Assembly: GCF_001423125.1 (NCBI RefSeq)
Contig: NZ_LMNW01000023.1
Span: 454,888 to 518,887, forward strand
Source: Duganella sp. Leaf126
Lineage (GTDB): Bacteria > Pseudomonadota > Gammaproteobacteria > Burkholderiales > Burkholderiaceae_D
Length of the DNA: 64,000 nt
Direction of reading: 5' to 3'
This document shows positions 46,519 to 55,095 of this stretch, in pieces. Made by a program: the position numbers and the translations under genes. Numbering within the stretch: the first letter of the stretch is position 1; each line of letters starts with the position of its first letter. The notes under the pieces were generated by a model. It ran no database searches. It saw nothing but the letters and a program-made list of their open reading frames with translations, and was not told where the DNA came from.

Positions 46519-48720
46519 TCACCCGAGCGCTGCCGCCCTGGCACGCGCTGCGTGCAGCTTCCTGTAGCTGTCGATCAGGCGCGCGTGGCGGTCCAGCCCT
46601 TCGAGCGCCATGCTGGTCGGCGCAAGGCCATGGAAGCGCACCGTGCCGGCCACCGAACCTAGCGCCGCATCCATGCGGGCGTCGCCGAACATGCGGCGGA
46701 AGTTGACTTCGTAGTCGTCGAGGTCCATGTCGTCGTCGAGTTCCACTTCCAGCACCACGTCGAGCGCCTGGTAGAACAGGCGGCGCTCGACCGTGTTGTC
46801 GTTGTACTGCAGGAAGGACTCGACCAGTTCCTTGGCGTCCTCGAAGTTTTTCAGCGCCAGGTGGATCAGGAGTTTCAGTTCCAGCGTGGTGAGCTGGCCC
46901 CATTCCGTGTTCTCGTCGAATTCGATGCCGATCAGGGTGGCGATGTCGCCGTATTCATCGAGTTCGTTGTCGTCCAGGCGTTCAAGCAGCGCTTCGAGCG
47001 CGTCATCGTCGAGCCGGTGCAGGTTCAGTATGTCCTCACGGAACAGCAGCGCCTTGTTGGTGTTGTCCCAGACCAGGTCTTCGACCGGATAGACTTCCGA
47101 ATAGCCGGGCACCAGGATGCGGCACGCCACTGCGCCCAGGTCGTCGTAGACGGCGGTGTACACTTCCTTGCCCATCTCCTGCAGGATGCCGAACAGGGTG
47201 GCTGCCTCCTGCGCGCTGGCGTCGTCGCCGGCGGCGGAAAAATCCCAGTCCACGAAGTCATGGTCGGCTTTGGCGCTGAAGAAGCGCCACGAGACGATGC
47301 CGCTTGAATCGATGAAGTGCTCGACGAAGTTGTTCGGCTCCGTCACCGCCTCGCTGGCGAACGTCGGCTGCGGCAAATCGTTGAGACCTTCGAAACTGCG
47401 GCCCTGCAGCAGCTCGGTCAGGCTGCGTTCGAGCGCCACCTCCAGGCGCGGGTGGGCGCCGAACGAGGCGAACACGCCGCCCGTGCGCGGATTCATCAGG
47501 GTCACGCACATGACCGGGTACACGCCACCGAGCGAAGCATCCTTGACCAGCACCGGGAAGCCCTGCTCTTCGAGTCCCTTGATGCCGGCCACGATGCCGG
47601 GGAAGCGCGCCAGCACGTCTTGCGGCACGTCCGGCAAGGCGGTTTCGCTTTCGATGATCTCGCGCTTGACGGCGCGCTCGAATATCTCGGACAGGCACTG
47701 CACCTGCGCCTCGGCCAGCGTGTTCCCCGCGCTCATGCCGTTGCTGACATAGAGGTTTTCGACCAGGTTGGACGGGAAGTACACGGTCGCGCCATCGGAG
47801 CGCCGGGTGTAGGGCAGCGCGCAGATGCCGCGTTCCACGTTGCCGGAATTGGTGTCGATCAGGTGCGAGCCGCGCAGTTCGCCGTCGGCGTCGTAGATGG
47901 CGCGCGTGTAGTCGTCGAGGATCTCGGCCGGCAGCTTGTCGCGGCGCGCCGGCTTGAACCAGCGCTCGTCCGGATAGTGGACGAACGGCGCGTTGGCGAT
48001 CTCCTGGCCCCAGTAGGCGCCGGCATAAAAGTGGTTGTTGTTGAGACGCTCAATGTACTCGCCCAGCGCCGACGCCAGCGCGCTCTCCTTGGTCGCGCCC
48101 TTGCCGTTGGTGAAGCACATCGGCGAATGGGCGTCGCGGATATGCAGCGACCAGACGTTGGGCACGATATTGCGCCACGACGCGATCTCGATCTTGATGC
48201 CGAGATCGGCCAGCACGGCCGACATGTTGGCGATGGTCTGCTCGAGCGGCAGGTCCTTGCCCGGGATGAAGGTGCGCGCGGATGCATCGGGATTGAGGGT
48301 CAGCAGCGCCTGGGCGTCGGCGTCGAGATTGGCCACTTCCTCAATCACGAAATCGGGCCCCTCCTGCACCACCTTTTTCACCGTGCAGCGCTCGATCGAG
48401 CGCAGGATGCCTTGCCGGTCCTTGTCCGAGATATCGGCCGGCAGCTCGACCTGGATCTTGAAGATCTGCTTGTAGCGGTTTTCCGGATCGACGATGTTGT
48501 TCTGCGAAAGCCGGATATGCTCGGTCGGGATATTGCGGGTATTGCAATACAACTTCACGAAATACGCCGCGCACAGCGCCGACGACGCCAGGAAATAGTC
48601 GAACGGCCCGGGCGCCGAGCCATCGCCCTTGTAGCGGATCGGCTGGTCGGCGATGACCGTAAAGTCATCGAATTTGGCTTCGAGCCGCAGCTTGTCGAGA
48701 AAGTTGACCTTGATTTCCAT
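46519..48720 (-). CDS. OsmC/YcaO fusion protein
   Basis: A 733-residue protein with an N-terminal OsmC-like domain (about 1-140) and a YcaO cyclodehydratase-type ATP-binding domain (about 180-560), followed by an acidic helical tail (about 590-733, LERLDDNELDEYGDIATLIG). YcaO proteins activate backbone amides with ATP; the E. coli homologue has been linked to beta-methylthiolation of ribosomal protein S12 with RimO. ATP/Mg-binding segments are visible (LGEYIERLNNNHF, CLSEIFERAVKREI). No peptide precursor or RiPP tailoring gene is adjacent, which favours the housekeeping role. Confidence 0.9.
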   Translation of the reverse strand: MEIKVNFLDKLRLEAKFDDFTVIADQPIRYKGDGSAPGPFDYFLASSALCAAYFVKLYCNTRNIPTEHIRLSQNNIVDPENRYKQIFKIQVELPADISDKDRQGILRSIERCTVKKVVQEGPDFVIEEVANLDADAQALLTLNPDASARTFIPGKDLPLEQTIANMSAVLADLGIKIEIASWRNIVPNVWSLHIRDAHSPMCFTNGKGATKESALASALGEYIERLNNNHFYAGAYWGQEIANAPFVHYPDERWFKPARRDKLPAEILDDYTRAIYDADGELRGSHLIDTNSGNVERGICALPYTRRSDGATVYFPSNLVENLYVSNGMSAGNTLAEAQVQCLSEIFERAVKREIIESETALPDVPQDVLARFPGIVAGIKGLEEQGFPVLVKDASLGGVYPVMCVTLMNPRTGGVFASFGAHPRLEVALERSLTELLQGRSFEGLNDLPQPTFASEAVTEPNNFVEHFIDSSGIVSWRFFSAKADHDFVDWDFSAAGDDASAQEAATLFGILQEMGKEVYTAVYDDLGAVACRILVPGYSEVYPVEDLVWDNTNKALLFREDILNLHRLDDDALEALLERLDDNELDEYGDIATLIGIEFDENTEWGQLTTLELKLLIHLALKNFEDAKELVESFLQYNDNTVERRLFYQALDVVLEVELDDDMDLDDYEVNFRRMFGDARMDAALGSVAGTVRFHGLAPTSMALEGLDRHARLIDSYRKLHAARARAAALG

Positions 48721-48861
48721 GGGAGACGTCCAATTCCGGTGCTAAAAATGAGATAGGCAGCATTATCGGCTAAATTGCGGCGGTTGCGTGGCTGGCGGCC
48801 GGAAGACATCGAAACCGGCCGCTGTGTCGCTTGCGAAGATCATCCGAAACGTATACTCTAA

Positions 48862-48877
48862 ACCTCCATATGGAGGT
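48862..48877 (+). promoter_or_regulatory. Palindrome ACCTCCATATGGAGGT overlapping the ribosome binding site of RES/Xre pair 2
   Basis: A perfect 16-bp palindrome whose right half contains the Shine-Dalgarno GGAGG (48872-48876) of the antitoxin gene (ATG 48882). A TATACT -10-like element lies at 48852-48857, so transcripts would begin near or within it. In DNA it is a candidate operator; in RNA the two halves can pair and hide the ribosome site. Confidence 0.6.
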
Positions 48878-48881
48878 CGGT

Positions 48882-49358
48882 ATGAATGACAAAATTCAGC
48901 CCACGGCCGGGGCGCGGCGCAAGCCACAGTCCACCCGGCCGCACGACACAAGGCCGGCAAATTTTGCCGATCTGATGCGCTTGCAGGGCGGCAGCAGTGC
49001 TGTCGATGCAATACGTGTTGGCTTTCCGGCAGACATGATCAAGGACGCAGGCATTTATTTCGATGTGCCGGCCCAACGCATACGGCATATCACGCGTCTG
49101 CCGGAAACGACCGCCCACACGCTGGTCAAACGCGGTGCGCTGATGGATGCCGCGGCGTCCGAGCGGATATGGCGGCTGGCCGACATCATGGGCCTGGCGC
49201 ACCAGGTCTTCGCCGACGAAGACGCTGCCAAAGCATGGCTACGCACGCCCAATCTGACGTTCGAGGACGCAGCACCAATGGACTATCTCGACACCGAGCC
49301 AGGCGCCATGGCGGTGCGCCAGGTGCTCAATGCGATCGCCACCGGGGGCGCCCTGTGA
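48882..49358 (+). CDS. Xre/MbcA/ParS-type antitoxin, toxin-antitoxin pair 2
   Basis: A 158-residue antitoxin of the DUF2384 type. It has a basic N-terminal tail, a helix-turn-helix-like middle (about 55-105) with HTLVKRGALMDAAASERIWR and the C-terminal toxin-binding domain (ADIMGLAHQVFADEDAAKAW). ATG at 48882 is placed by the strong GGAGG; an ATG at 48870 is in frame but lies inside the palindrome. GTGA overlap joins it to the RES gene. It is not closely similar to the antitoxin of pair 1. Confidence 0.87.
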   Translation: MNDKIQPTAGARRKPQSTRPHDTRPANFADLMRLQGGSSAVDAIRVGFPADMIKDAGIYFDVPAQRIRHITRLPETTAHTLVKRGALMDAAASERIWRLADIMGLAHQVFADEDAAKAWLRTPNLTFEDAAPMDYLDTEPGAMAVRQVLNAIATGGAL

Positions 49359-49810
49359 AGCTGTGGCGCATCGCTCACCGGGATCATGCCCTCGACAAGG
49401 TCTGCGCTGGCGCTGCCCTGTATGGCGGCCGCTGGAATCCGATCGGCGTCCCGGCACTGTATTGCGGCGGCTCGATCGCCATCACCTCGCTCGAAAAGCT
49501 GGTCCACCTTGGGACCGCGCCCAGCCCGCCGCTGATGCTGGTCGCTGTCGATTTACCAGACGCCTGCGCGGTATTCGAGCCCGACCCCGCCGATTTCCCT
49601 GCCGGATGGGATGCCTTGCCCGTCTCCACCGGCGCCCAGGCTTTCGGCGGCGCCTGGCTGCGTCGCGGCGACACGCTGGCCATGAAAGTCCCATCGGTCA
49701 TCGTGCCGGAGGAGGCCAACTTCGTGATCAACCCACGCCATCCCGAGTATCCGCAGGTGCAGCTCACCGCGGTGCGGCCGTTCGCGTTCGGCCGCCGGCT
49801 GCTGAAGTAG
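49355..49810 (+). CDS. RES-domain toxin, toxin-antitoxin pair 2
   Basis: A 151-residue RES toxin (VKLWRIAHRDHALDKVCAGA; GGRWNPIGVPALYCGGSIAI), with the Arg, Glu and Ser positions of the family (EKLVHLG). Start is GTG at 49355, overlapping the antitoxin stop as GTGA. It is expected to deplete NAD+ like other RES toxins. It belongs to the shorter 'W-R-I' RES subtype, unlike pair 1. The stop TAG at 49808-49810 is followed within 24 bases by the apparent start of the exporter permease in the same frame. Confidence 0.88.
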   Translation: MKLWRIAHRDHALDKVCAGAALYGGRWNPIGVPALYCGGSIAITSLEKLVHLGTAPSPPLMLVAVDLPDACAVFEPDPADFPAGWDALPVSTGAQAFGGAWLRRGDTLAMKVPSVIVPEEANFVINPRHPEYPQVQLTAVRPFAFGRRLLK

Positions 49811-49834
49811 CACGTCCGCCACCCGGAGCACACC

Positions 49835-51040
49835 ATCTTCCCCTACCCCCTGCTCACCCACCGCCTGCGCTGGTATGCCCTCAGCACCGCGCGGCTGCTG
49901 TTGCGGCGCTGGCAAGGCGCCCTGCTGCTGTTCTTTCTGTCGGCGTCGATGAATGCCTCGGTGCTCAGCAATCTCGCCACGCTCGCCTATCCCCTGCTGT
50001 CGCTGCTGGCGCCCGGCCACGGCGTGATCGGCCGCAGCCTGCACCTGGCCGCGCTGCTGGGGTTTGCCGGCCTGTGGGCCGGCATGCAGCGCGCGCAGAT
50101 CGCCGGCGGGCCGTTCATGGACTACCTGCACACGCTGCCCTACACGGCGCGCCAGCTGCGCCATGCCGATGTGCTGGTGCTGATGCTGGCCAACGGGCCC
50201 TGGCTGTTGCTGGCGCTCGGCGCCATCGCGGTCGGCATCCGTCAGCATCAGCCGCTGGCGCACCTGCTGCTGTTGGGCGACGTGATCGTGCTGGCCCTGG
50301 CGGCGCAGCTGGCGGTGCTGGCGCGGCGGTTTGCCAGCCTGCCGGCGCTGCTGGCTGCGTGCCTGCTGCTGGGCGCCAGCTTCGGCACGCGCGCCGCGAC
50401 CGTCAGCGCGGTGCTGGTGGCCGCCGTTACCGTGGTGGCGCTGTGGCGCGGTCCGTCGGCATCGGACCGTCCGGTACGCCGGACCGTCGGCAACACGCGC
50501 ATCGCTACCGGCGGTGCGGCGACCGGTTTCGGCGCCCTGCACCTATCCGCAGCGCTGCTCTGGCGTCAGCGACGCAATGAATTGGCAGGCAAGCTGCTGG
50601 CCTCGGCGCTGCTGGCGACCGGTGCGTATAGCCTGGCGCGCCTGTTCGACGGCGATGGGCGCAGCTTTCCGACCATCGTGATCGCGCAGGGCGCGATCGT
50701 GCTGGTCATGAGCGGCATGCTGCGCCCGATGCACCTGACCCATGTGGCGGCAGCAGGCTACTTCGATGCCTTGCCGTTGCGGCCAGGTCGGCACTGGTGG
50801 CGGCCGTTCGACCTGGCGTTGGTGGCGGCATGCTGCCTGCCGTTGCTGGCCGGTCTGTCCGTCGCTGCATGGCAGATCGGCGCGAGCACGCCGTGGCACA
50901 GCACGGCCTCGGTGGCGTCGTACCTGGCGCTGCTGGCAGTGCTGTCGTTGCCGCACCTGTATACCGAGCGCCACGCCGTAGTCGTGGGCGCCATCGTCAC
51001 CGGCCTGTGGGTGGCCGTCACCTTTGTCAGCCTGACCTGA
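49835..51040 (+). CDS. ABC-exporter permease-like membrane protein, apparent ATC start
   Basis: About 401 residues with many hydrophobic segments (around 10 predicted helices) and no recognised domain; the ATPase encoded next makes it a likely ABC-2-type permease. No ATG, GTG or TTG exists in frame between the RES stop (49808) and a TTG at 49901. ATC at 49835 has CGGAG six bases upstream and gives a protein opening FPYPLLTHRLRWYALS, a plausible amphipathic cytoplasmic start. I therefore annotate ATC; CTG 49850 and TTG 49901 are alternatives, the latter lacking a ribosome site. The substrate is unknown. Confidence 0.65.
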   Translation: MFPYPLLTHRLRWYALSTARLLLRRWQGALLLFFLSASMNASVLSNLATLAYPLLSLLAPGHGVIGRSLHLAALLGFAGLWAGMQRAQIAGGPFMDYLHTLPYTARQLRHADVLVLMLANGPWLLLALGAIAVGIRQHQPLAHLLLLGDVIVLALAAQLAVLARRFASLPALLAACLLLGASFGTRAATVSAVLVAAVTVVALWRGPSASDRPVRRTVGNTRIATGGAATGFGALHLSAALLWRQRRNELAGKLLASALLATGAYSLARLFDGDGRSFPTIVIAQGAIVLVMSGMLRPMHLTHVAAAGYFDALPLRPGRHWWRPFDLALVAACCLPLLAGLSVAAWQIGASTPWHSTASVASYLALLAVLSLPHLYTERHAVVVGAIVTGLWVAVTFVSLT

Positions 51041-51048
51041 GGGATTCC

Positions 51049-51684
51049 ATGCTGCGTGTCGAACAAGTGTATAAATCGTATGGTGCGCGGCAGGTGCTGC
51101 ACTCGGTCAGTCTGACGTGCGCGCCAGGCGCTTACGTGCTGCGCGGGCCGAACGGGGTCGGCAAATCGACGCTGCTGCGGGTGCTGGCCGGCGTGACGCC
51201 GCCGGACAGCGGCGCCATCTGGATAGCCAGCCACGCCCTGCAGGTAGAGCCGGTCGAGGCCAGATCGCGGCTCGCTTATGTGCCCGACGAGTGTCCGATT
51301 TACCCGTTCATGACCGGCAGCGAGCTGCTGGCGTTTGTGGCCCACGCCAAGCGCTGCCAGCTCACGCCGCAGGTGCGCATGGTCGTCGAACGCCTGGACC
51401 TAGCGCGCCACCTTGGCACCCGTTGCGGCGACATGTCGCTGGGAACGCAAAAAAAGCTGATGCTGGCGGCAGCCTGGATCGGCGAACCATCGGTGTTATT
51501 GCTCGACGAGCCGTCCAACGGCCTGGATATCGATGCGCAGGCGGTGCTGGTGGCGCTGCTGCGCGAGAAACGTGACAACGCCGTGGTATTCGTGTCCAGT
51601 CACGACCCGGCGTTTGCGGCGGGCGTGGGTGCGCAGGTGCTGGCGTTCGAGGCACTGCAAGGCGCGCCCGGTTCTACGGGCTGA
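51049..51684 (+). CDS. ABC transporter ATP-binding protein
   Basis: A 211-residue ATPase subunit with Walker A RGPNGVGKSTLLRVLAG, a Q-loop region, Walker B VLLLDEPSNGLD and H-loop His in VSSHDPAF. The signature is unusual, MSLGTQKKLMLA, in place of LSGGQ, a variation common in ABC-2 exporters. ATG at 51049 lies 8 bp after the permease stop, so the two genes form an operon. The substrate may be a lipid, peptide or antibiotic; nothing in sequence decides. Confidence 0.85.
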   Translation: MLRVEQVYKSYGARQVLHSVSLTCAPGAYVLRGPNGVGKSTLLRVLAGVTPPDSGAIWIASHALQVEPVEARSRLAYVPDECPIYPFMTGSELLAFVAHAKRCQLTPQVRMVVERLDLARHLGTRCGDMSLGTQKKLMLAAAWIGEPSVLLLDEPSNGLDIDAQAVLVALLREKRDNAVVFVSSHDPAFAAGVGAQVLAFEALQGAPGSTG

Positions 51685-51770
51685 CAACGCGGGCTGACGA
51701 CGCGGGCTGGACTGAGCGGGCTGGACTGAGCGGGCTGACTGCGTGGTCTGACCGTCGGGCTGACTGCAGC
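51677..51770. repeat. Short tandem repeats based on GCGGGCTGAC / 14-bp units
   Basis: After the ATPase gene, variants of CGGGCTGA recur about seven times. Two perfect 14-bp units (GCGGGCTGGACTGA) stand at 51702-51715 and 51716-51729, with a partial third. There are no spacers, so this is not a CRISPR array. No gene is apparent in 51685-51881. Confidence 0.8.
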
Positions 51771-51881
51771 GCCGACCGCATCGTTCGACAACCGCTACGG
51801 ACTGCGGCCGCTCTTGACAAGACCGGTGCGGCGCTGCGTCAGCGGCGCCACCGATCCAGGCGGCGCTGCCTTCACCAGGGC

Positions 51882-53090
51882 TTACTTCAATACGTAGAAG
51901 TGGAACACCGTGGTCTGGGCGTACTGCTGGCCCGGATCGAGGCGGGTGGACGGGAATGCCGGCTGGTTCGGCGCGTCCGGATAACCTTGCGCCTCGAAGC
52001 TGATCGACTGGTACTTGGTCAGGCGCTGGCCGCCCTTGCCCACGATGGCGCCCTTGAGGAAGTTGCCGGTATAGACCTGCATGCCCGGCTCGGTGGTGGC
52101 GATCTTGAGGCCGCGACCGGACTGGCGGTCTTCCAGCGTGACGGCCGGTTTCGGCATGGCGGTTTTACCGCCGCGCAGCACGTAGTTATGGTCGATGCCG
52201 CCATTGGCCAGCGCCAGTTGCGGATGCTGGGCGCGGGCGCGCTCGGTGACGTTGGCGGGCTTGCGGAAGTCGAACGGCGTGCCGGCTACCGGCAGCGGCT
52301 TGCCGGTCGGGATCAGCGTCTGATCGACCGGCAGGATGGCGTCCGCTTCGATGGTGAGGTCGGCGTCGGTGGCCAGGCGCGAGGCCGGAATACCGGACAG
52401 GTTGATCATGCTGTGGTACGTCAGGTTGACCACCGTCGGCTTGTCGGTGGTGGCGCCATAGCGGATGGTCAGGTCGTTGTTGTTATTGAGTTCGTAGGTG
52501 ACGTCGGCCACCACGGTGCCCGGGAAACCCTGGTCGCCATCGGGCGACGTCAGCGTGAAGGTGACCGAGGCCTTGTCGGCCGACTGGTCCACCGACTTGA
52601 TCACCCAGTTGCGCTTGTCCCAGCCGATGGCGCCGCCGTGCAGGGTATTGGGCGGTTCGCTCAGCGACAGCGGGTACGCCTTGCCGTCCAGCGTGAACGT
52701 GCCCTTGGCGATGCGGTTGGCGTAGCGGCCCACGGTCACGTTGGTAAAGCCGGGGGTGGTTTCGTAGCCGGCCAGGTTGTCGTAACCGACGACCAGGTCG
52801 GCGGCGTTGCCCTGCTTGTCCGGGAAGCGCAGGCTCTGCACCGTGGCGCCGTACGAGATCAGCGTGGCCGACATGCCAGCCGCATTTTTCAGCGTGACCG
52901 CTTCCACCTGGGCGCCGTTGGACAGCGTACCGAAGGATGCGCGCGTCGCGGATACCCCGGCAGCAGCAGTAGCAGCACCAGCTACAGCGCCGGCGCCGGA
53001 CTGGCCGCCGGCCGGCATCTGGCTGCAGGCGGAAAGGCCGACCAAAGTGGAGAGCAGGATCGTGGTTGCGGGTCTGATGGAAATATTCAT
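51882..53090 (-). CDS. galM: Aldose 1-epimerase (mutarotase), predicted lipoprotein
   Basis: A 402-residue enzyme interconverting alpha and beta anomers of aldoses. The core is mutarotase: RYANRIAKGTF, NTLHGGAIGWDK, the second His in NLTYHSMINLSG (usual form NLTNHSYFNL), and the catalytic Glu in ISFEAQGYPDAPNQP. Unlike most GalM, it has an N-terminal lipoprotein signal (STLVGLSACSQM, Cys about residue 22) and an Ala/Gly-rich spacer, placing it on the periplasmic side of a membrane. The start ATG is at 53090. No sugar transporter or other galactose gene is adjacent. Confidence 0.9.
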   Translation of the reverse strand: MNISIRPATTILLSTLVGLSACSQMPAGGQSGAGAVAGAATAAAGVSATRASFGTLSNGAQVEAVTLKNAAGMSATLISYGATVQSLRFPDKQGNAADLVVGYDNLAGYETTPGFTNVTVGRYANRIAKGTFTLDGKAYPLSLSEPPNTLHGGAIGWDKRNWVIKSVDQSADKASVTFTLTSPDGDQGFPGTVVADVTYELNNNNDLTIRYGATTDKPTVVNLTYHSMINLSGIPASRLATDADLTIEADAILPVDQTLIPTGKPLPVAGTPFDFRKPANVTERARAQHPQLALANGGIDHNYVLRGGKTAMPKPAVTLEDRQSGRGLKIATTEPGMQVYTGNFLKGAIVGKGGQRLTKYQSISFEAQGYPDAPNQPAFPSTRLDPGQQYAQTTVFHFYVLK

Positions 53091-53284
53091 GTGATCGATA
53101 GTCTCAGTTAGAAATGCGGAGCGCCCGGCCTGTCGCTTGCCGGCGACCGCAATTGTTAGAATGGGCATGCGGTGCTGCACGGGATCGCCATCATGCGCGC
53201 AGTGTGCAACCGCGGTGTGCGGCCGCAATTTGCATCTTCACTGGCGCGAATGACAACTATTGCATTATCCACCAAAAAACCGAA

Positions 53285-53914
53285 CTAGGGTCGCAACCAT
53301 CCCCGTGCGATCGCCGGTGCGAACACGCGGCGATACATGGCCACCCCCCACCCCGTGACGGTGGCGCTCAGCACCGTCAACGAATGCACCCGGAACAGCG
53401 CGACCAGCGCCACGGCCAGCAGCAACGCGCCCAGCATGTCCATCGGCCAGTGGACACCGATGAATACCCGCGACCACGCCACCAGCACGGCCAGCGGCAG
53501 CAATACCCAGCCCCAGCGGCGGGCTTGCGGCGCTGCGCTGGTCACCAGCATCAGCGCCGTTACCAGCATGATGGTGCCATGGTTGCTGGGGAAGGAACTG
53601 GTGGGAGCATGTGCAAGAAAGCATTGGCCGATGCCGACCGCGAACGGGCGCCCGTGGAACCACAGCACGCCGATGGCGCCACTGACGGCCAGGCCGCACA
53701 GCACGGCCAGCGCCGCCTCCACGGCAGCCTGGCGCGCACCGCGCCGGCCGGTGAACCACAATACCAGCAGCGCCAATGGCGCCAGCAGGATCACCCGCTC
53801 GGCTGCGAACAGCGCACCCGCCAGGCGCCAGCCAGCGAGGCCGGCACTGGCGTTGAGCAGGTCGAACCAGGCGAGATTGAGCTGGCGTAGCGTCTCGAAC
53901 AGCCCCCCGGTCAT
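53285..53914 (-). CDS. PAP2-family membrane phosphatase (undecaprenyl-diphosphatase-like)
   Basis: A 209-residue inner-membrane phosphatase with about five helices. PAP2 motifs: VLWFHGRPF, PSNHGTIM (motif 2) and SRVFIGVHWPMDMLG (motif 3 with the catalytic His). BcrC/YbjG-like members recycle undecaprenyl pyrophosphate at the periplasmic face; that is the likely role here, though lipid A or phosphatidate phosphatases share the motifs. ATG at 53914 overlaps the nhaA stop by 4 bp, so it is in the nhaA operon. Confidence 0.86.
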   Translation of the reverse strand: MTGGLFETLRQLNLAWFDLLNASAGLAGWRLAGALFAAERVILLAPLALLVLWFTGRRGARQAAVEAALAVLCGLAVSGAIGVLWFHGRPFAVGIGQCFLAHAPTSSFPSNHGTIMLVTALMLVTSAAPQARRWGWVLLPLAVLVAWSRVFIGVHWPMDMLGALLLAVALVALFRVHSLTVLSATVTGWGVAMYRRVFAPAIARGWLRP

Positions 53915-55095
53915 CTGCCAGCCTTCGGTGCGCCAGCCACTTTAAGCCAGGCAAAGCCCGACAGGCCGGCCACCAGCGACGCGACCAGGATGGCCAGCTT
54001 GGATGCGTTGATCAGCGCAGGATCGGCGCCGAACGCCAGGTTGGTGATAAAGATCGACATGGTAAAACCTATTCCTCCGAGTAGTCCGGCGCCGATCACG
54101 TGGCGCCATTTCAGGTCCGATGGCAGCGCGCACAGGCCTGCGCCCACCGCCAGCAGGCAGCCCAGCGTGATGCCCAAAGGCTTGCCCAGCACCAGGCCGG
54201 CCAGGATGCCCAGGCTGTTGTGCGACATCAGTTCCTGCAGTGCTCCGGCACCGACCACGATGCCGGTATTGGCCAGCGCGAAGATGGGCAAGATCACGAA
54301 CGCCACCGGCGTATGCAGCCTGTGCTCGAGCCGGTGCGACGGCGACTGCTCGTCCTCGTCGCGGGTCGAATAGGGAATCGCGAACGCCAGCAGCACGCCG
54401 GCGATGGTGGCGTGGACACCCGATTTGAGCATCAGGAACCACATCAGCGCCCCACCCACCAGGTACGGCAGCAGTGCACGCACGCGCAGCAGCCGGTTCA
54501 TGCCGAACAGACCGGCAAACACCAGCAGCGCGCCAAGCAGGTACCACGGCGCCAGCGTGGTGGTGTAGAACACGGCGATCACGATGATGGCGCCGAGGTC
54601 GTCCATCACCGCCAGCGCGGTAAGGAACACCTTGAGCGACGCCGGCACCGCGCTGCCGAGCAGCGTCAGCACCGCCAGCGCAAAGGCGATGTCGGTGGCC
54701 ATCGGGATGCCCATGCCGGCCTGGCTGGGCGTGCCCGCGTTGAGACCGAAGTGGATCAGCGCCGGCACGGCGATACCGCCCATGGCCGCCACCATCGGCA
54801 GCAGCGCGCTGCGCAGCGTGGACAGTTCGCCGCTGCGGATTTCGCGCTGCAGTTCGAGGCCGATCAGCAGGAAGAACACGGCCATCAGCGCATCGTTGAC
54901 CCATAGCTCGACCGAGAGCCCGGCCAGCGGCAGATGCCAGAAATGCAGATACGGTGCGGCCACCGGCGAATTGGCCAGCAGCAGGGAGATGACGGTGCAG
55001 GCAATGAGCAGGATGCCGCCCGCCTTGCTGGACGCGACGAAGCGCTCGAGGGTACGGGAAATGGCAGCTGGAATGGATGTCGACATACTTTGCAT
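53911..55095 (-). CDS. nhaA: Na+/H+ antiporter NhaA
   Basis: A 394-residue inner-membrane antiporter with 12 predicted helices, exporting Na+ or Li+ in exchange for protons. The two ion-binding Asp are in FLTALAVMDDLGAIIVIA, and the discontinuous-helix segment PMATDIAFALAVLTLLG is typical; the C-terminal GGIGFTMSIFITNLAF is also a family mark. The length matches E. coli NhaA. ATG at 55095 is used, with a second ATG at 55086. The mRNA leader contains a terminator hairpin just before the start, so expression is probably controlled at RNA level. Confidence 0.95.
   Translation of the reverse strand: MQSMSTSIPAAISRTLERFVASSKAGGILLIACTVISLLLANSPVAAPYLHFWHLPLAGLSVELWVNDALMAVFFLLIGLELQREIRSGELSTLRSALLPMVAAMGGIAVPALIHFGLNAGTPSQAGMGIPMATDIAFALAVLTLLGSAVPASLKVFLTALAVMDDLGAIIVIAVFYTTTLAPWYLLGALLVFAGLFGMNRLLRVRALLPYLVGGALMWFLMLKSGVHATIAGVLLAFAIPYSTRDEDEQSPSHRLEHRLHTPVAFVILPIFALANTGIVVGAGALQELMSHNSLGILAGLVLGKPLGITLGCLLAVGAGLCALPSDLKWRHVIGAGLLGGIGFTMSIFITNLAFGADPALINASKLAILVASLVAGLSGFAWLKVAGAPKAGR

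Noticed and set aside
51677..51770. Possible CRISPR array
   Set aside because: Units are only about 14 bp, adjacent, without spacers, and no cas gene is present.
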